Assembly: GCA_027604505.1 (NCBI GenBank)
Contig: JADIIX010000007.1
Location: 1-64,000, forward strand
DNA length: 64,000 nucleotides
Direction of reading: 5' to 3'
Source of the DNA: Gonapodya sp. JEL0774
Taxonomy: Eukaryota > Monoblepharomycota > Monoblepharidomycetes > Monoblepharidales > Gonapodyaceae
Under the pieces are notes generated by a model. That model did not search any database. It saw only the letters and a program-made list of their open reading frames with translations, and was not told the origin of the DNA. This document shows, one piece after another, positions 60,638 to 64,000 of the stretch (position 1 is the stretch's first letter; each line of letters begins with the position of its first letter). A program made the position numbers and the translations under genes.

Positions 60638-63600
60638 TTATTCTTCGTTGTCGTCTTCATCCTCTTCCTCATCATCCAGCTCATCCCGTTCTCCAGCTTT
60701 GCCAAATACGCTCTCAGTTTCATCTTGTTCGATTTTACACTCCAAATCAGACATGCCCTCGTCACTGTCCACCACTTGTGTTGCAGAAAGTCTCGGTCGT
60801 TTAGAGGCATCGTCATCGGACTCATCGGTATTCGAACTTCGTTTCCGTTTGCCATTACCATGTTCTGAGGTTTTCTTCGACTTTGCTGACTTAGAGGAGC
60901 CACCGAGATTCTTTTTCTTCCTGCGATTCTATTGTTTGAATCATTGTCCTTCAGCGATGATATGGGCTCTTTTCGGGGATTCAAACTCACAGTAATTGGT
61001 TCTCCTTCACTGTCACCGATCTCTTCGACAGGCATTTGTGATGAAATCTCGGTACCATCTAGCGCTCGGTGCTTCAAATTTCCTGGGCACCCAATAAAAC
61101 AGTTATTAGGCACACTCTGGGAAGTCCATGAAAACATTACTTACCAACCCAGAAACCTTGAACTTTGTCATTCTCTGACAGCATTATCTTAACCTGGTAT
61201 AGAAGACCCTCGAGTGTCTTCTTCACTGTCGGGACAACGGCCATGATCTTTGCATCGCGTCCACTCTTGCCGTGGCTGCACACTTGCTGTATAACTCTTG
61301 TACCACGCTGGAGGGATGACAACACTTCTAAGACCGCTTCTGACCCCTTTTTGAAGTGCCTCGTGAATGATGGCATGACTTTTTTGGAGAAGGAATCCAG
61401 GAATGACCGTGAACCTCGAAGCAAGGAATGCAGAGTCGCTGTGTCCCCGAAGCGGCGTGTATGACCAGTAAGAGTGTGGAAGGCTCCAATCAGGCATTTT
61501 TGATGGCGAAGTCGTACGGAGAAGGAAACTGTCTTCTCTGCCTCAATTAAAGGCACGAGTCTGGTCATTTCTTTGAACGCCACCTGCAAATCGACGGTAA
61601 AAGAGGCCTTCTTTATAAGGGTTGAAGGCACTAACCTACCTTCAGATACGTCGGATAGGTTTCACGGGTGAGTGCGGGATGCTTGCCCAGCAGATCTGCA
61701 TCTGAATTCGCGAGTGCGTCCATGGCCTCCACAGTTGAAACAAGGAGATCCACATTGTCCGAGATCGGTGCCCCCAAAAAAATCTTGTCAAGGAGATACT
61801 CCAAATCGGAAGGCTGTGGATAAATATTCATAATGAGTTAGATTATCTCGAACCAAAGTAAGTGAGGGCTTGCCTTAATTTTCGTTGTCTTAGGCCATTC
61901 CAAAGCCAAGAAGCGCCGGGCCATATTACGTAGTTTCTCATGCATATCTGTGAGCATCTTGTCGTTTACGCCCTCCCGATCAAGAGCTTTCAAGTCCTCC
62001 GGGAAGAGTTCCAGCACCGCATCTAAAGTGCGAAGAAAGCGAACAGCTGTGTCTGGTCCTAACAACGCAGCATCGCAATTTATCAGATATTTGAAAGTTG
62101 CATGAACAAGATCCGCTGACGTTGTCGCCCGGCGTTCAATCTGAATAGTACGTTGGCTTGCAATATGTCGCTGGGCGGTCAAAGGGCGCTGACTCTGTTC
62201 TGAGTTTTGTTGCAATGCCGCATTGCCCTCGCCCGAGGAGCTACCGCTTTCGTCCAATTTTGGCCAGGCTAGCCGATCAGTGAACGCTTTGAGGAGTCTC
62301 TGATTAATTGTAAAAGTACGAATTAGCGCGTTGAGGGAGCTAGGAGTTGGTAAGCCTCACTTTCATCAGGCTGTGATGTTCTGCAGACTTGAATCCTGAC
62401 CAGTTAAGCAAATCAATGAGGATCTGAAGCAACAAGCCCAAGCAATCATTCGCGGTTTTGAGCTTTAAAAACCAAATTTAGGTGAGAGTCGATCACTGAT
62501 CAAAAAAAATTCACGTGTCGCTGACCTCCGCGGTGGGCAGTTCTTCAGCGTCTTTCGCATCCACCTCTTTCCGTTCCGCAGCATCTCGTAGTAATGGTAA
62601 TTCGTTAACAATTCTCTCCAGCAATGAAAGAAGGGTTGGCACTACTGGTACAATCCTGGCGACGACTTCTGCATCCGTCATTTTCCGCAGCTGTGAGCCA
62701 TTCAGCCACTTGTCGGCAGGATCCGTGGCACGGCGTCCAAAAGAGTTCGACGATGGGACACAAAGTTTCGAGCTTAGTTTTCGGCTCAAATCTTCCAGGA
62801 GGAAGCGGCACTCAGGATACTAGGAACAAATCGTAATTATAGAAGCAAATACCAGGGAACTAAACATCATCCACCCTACCGCCAGGCTGGGTTTCCCCTC
62901 GTTGTTCTCGGAACCAGGTCCGTGAAATCGCAAAAGTGCGAACACGTCAAGCTACGCAAAAGATGTTGTGAGAGTAGATCCTCGGTATGCAAACCCAAAA
63001 AAGTGTCCGCACCGACAAATCCCTCAACAGCCCCGCAAGCTGTTTCACGCCTTTTATCTGCTGTCCCGCCGCCTTCTCTTTCTTGACTTTGGTCTTCTCT
63101 TCTTCTTCCTCCCGTAGTGCATTTACACGTTTGTTTTTTTTGGTGCCCGTGGCGGATCTCCGAACCTTTCAATGAGAATGGAAATGACTCAGACAAAGAA
63201 TAGCGAGTAGGTAGTGGCGCACTCACAGTTGCGCGCCCACCATCTACTTTGGTGACGGCCTTCTTAGGTTGAAGAATTATGGCGGGAGTGCTGGGGCGCT
63301 CCAAATCCGAATCTTCGTCCGACTGCTCCTCAGCGTTTCTGCTTGCTCGTGAGGGGCCGGCAAGTCCCACGTCCGAAGTTACAGACGATTCTCTCCTCTC
63401 CCTCTTGACGTTCTTGTCTGAGGTTTTGACTCCGACTGTAAAGGATACCACAGCCGTTTGCGCCTCTTGCAGTTCGAACGGACACCATGTGAGGGTGGCG
63501 CGTGCGAGGTCGTCCAGCAAGGATTCCAGGCGGACAAGGTCCTTCAATCTTGATACCACCTGTAGAGCAAACTTGTCTTCGGTACAGACACAAAAGGCAT

Positions 63601-64000
63601 TGATAACCTCCCGGAACCTGTAAACTGCATCAACCAGCGAAGAACAATATTAAGGATGTGGTTCGTCGGAACATACCAGTTGATGGTGTTGAAAACGCTC
63701 GTGCAGGCAGCTTCAAGCATTTCCACGCCGTAGTTCAATTTCAGTTGCTTTATCGATATCCACCAGAACTTGAGACACAGGAGCGAAGGACGCAAACGGA
63801 CCTGAGAGCACCCACAGTCACCTCCCTCTCCTCCCACATGACACTTCCAAGGAGTAAGTGCCCCTCTGACATCTCGTTCTTCGCCGCTCCGCACGCAAAG
63901 TACAGTCTCCCAAGTGGTGCAACCACACTTCCTACACTCAATCCGTAAGCTGTGTACTCCTGGCCGCACGTGGCGCTCTCTGGGCGGATCGCTAGTGGGT
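60638..64000 (-). CDS. FANCD2 C-terminal part (Fanconi anaemia pathway), truncated by window edge
   Basis: Minus-strand exons: 60638-60889, 60991-61082, 61145-61583, 61640-61813, 61874-62299, 62361-62462, 62526-62819, 62880-62951, 63013-63165, 63227-63617, and 63677 to about 63790. Upstream of that, intron boundaries are unclear and the N-terminus lies beyond 64000. Matches to human FANCD2 run in order: FNTINWFREVINAFC; the YPECRFLLEDLS block; DLLNWSGFKSAEHHSL; GTRVIQQVCSHGKSGRDAKI; VPTVKKTLEGLLYQVKIML; FWVGNLKHRALDGTEISSQ; and an acidic tail. FANCD2 with FANCI clamps DNA at crosslinks after monoubiquitination; the ubiquitinated Lys is outside this window. The intron 61814-61873 uses a GC donor. 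FANCD2 is absent from yeasts and most Dikarya but kept in early fungi. Confidence 0.93.

Overview
This is a eukaryotic nuclear window, most likely from an early-diverging (chytrid-like) fungus. Nearly every gene is cut by short introns (about 55-150 nt, GT-AG with occasional GC-AG). The gene set mixes fungal markers (Fcy1-type cytosine deaminase, Sfp1-type zinc-finger factor, DUF1769 protein, ascomycete-like mitochondrial ribosomal protein mL38) with genes usually kept only in early-diverging fungi and in animals or plants (SWEET sugar transporter, FANCD2, CCDC124, PTRHD1). The organism assignment is inference; no rRNA or mitochondrial marker is present. Exon models were built by hand from splice sites and reading-frame phase. 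For most genes every exon junction closes in frame over the whole protein.

Layout. 1-3.5 kb: low-complexity DNA, a minus-strand tRNA-Ala(AGC), and a decayed Ty3/gypsy integrase-chromodomain fragment. 3.5-9.1 kb: a 1,690-aa Q/S-rich and acidic protein with a C-terminal OTU fold whose catalytic Cys is Ser. 9.3-18.4 kb, all minus: SWI/SNF subunit Swp73/SMARCD, a small unknown gene, a formate/nitrite transporter, a universal stress protein and a DUF1769 protein. 18.4-22.2 kb: a gene-poor stretch with a second Ty3/gypsy fragment (RNase H plus integrase zinc finger), ending at a second tRNA-Ala(AGC) on the plus strand. The two tRNA genes thus form a 21-kb inverted pair with retroelement relics on the inner (5') side of each.

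22.8-45.2 kb is dense: a coiled-coil protein, CCDC124/Lso2, PTRHD1, SWEET, cytosine deaminase, mL38 (with an in-frame TGA), sulfide:quinone oxidoreductase, SLX1 endonuclease subunit with long extra regions, 3-methylcrotonyl-CoA carboxylase alpha, Sfp1-like factor and a small unknown gene. 45.2-47.6 kb has no recognisable gene. 47.6-64 kb: a PIP-box/DDT/WHIM chromatin protein, an ammonium transporter, an ELO fatty-acid elongase, the U2 snRNP protein U2SURP/SR140, and the C-terminal part of FANCD2, which runs off the right edge.

There is no operon-like logic. Functional threads are nitrogen uptake (AMT, FNT), mitochondrial metabolism (SQOR, MCC alpha, mL38) and replication/crosslink repair (SLX1, FANCD2, PIP-box protein). 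I found no CRISPR array and no convincing new multi-gene system. The most interesting leads are the pseudo-OTU protein, the in-frame stop in mL38, the tRNA/retroelement arrangement with a C1-C72 mismatched tRNA, and the extended SLX1.
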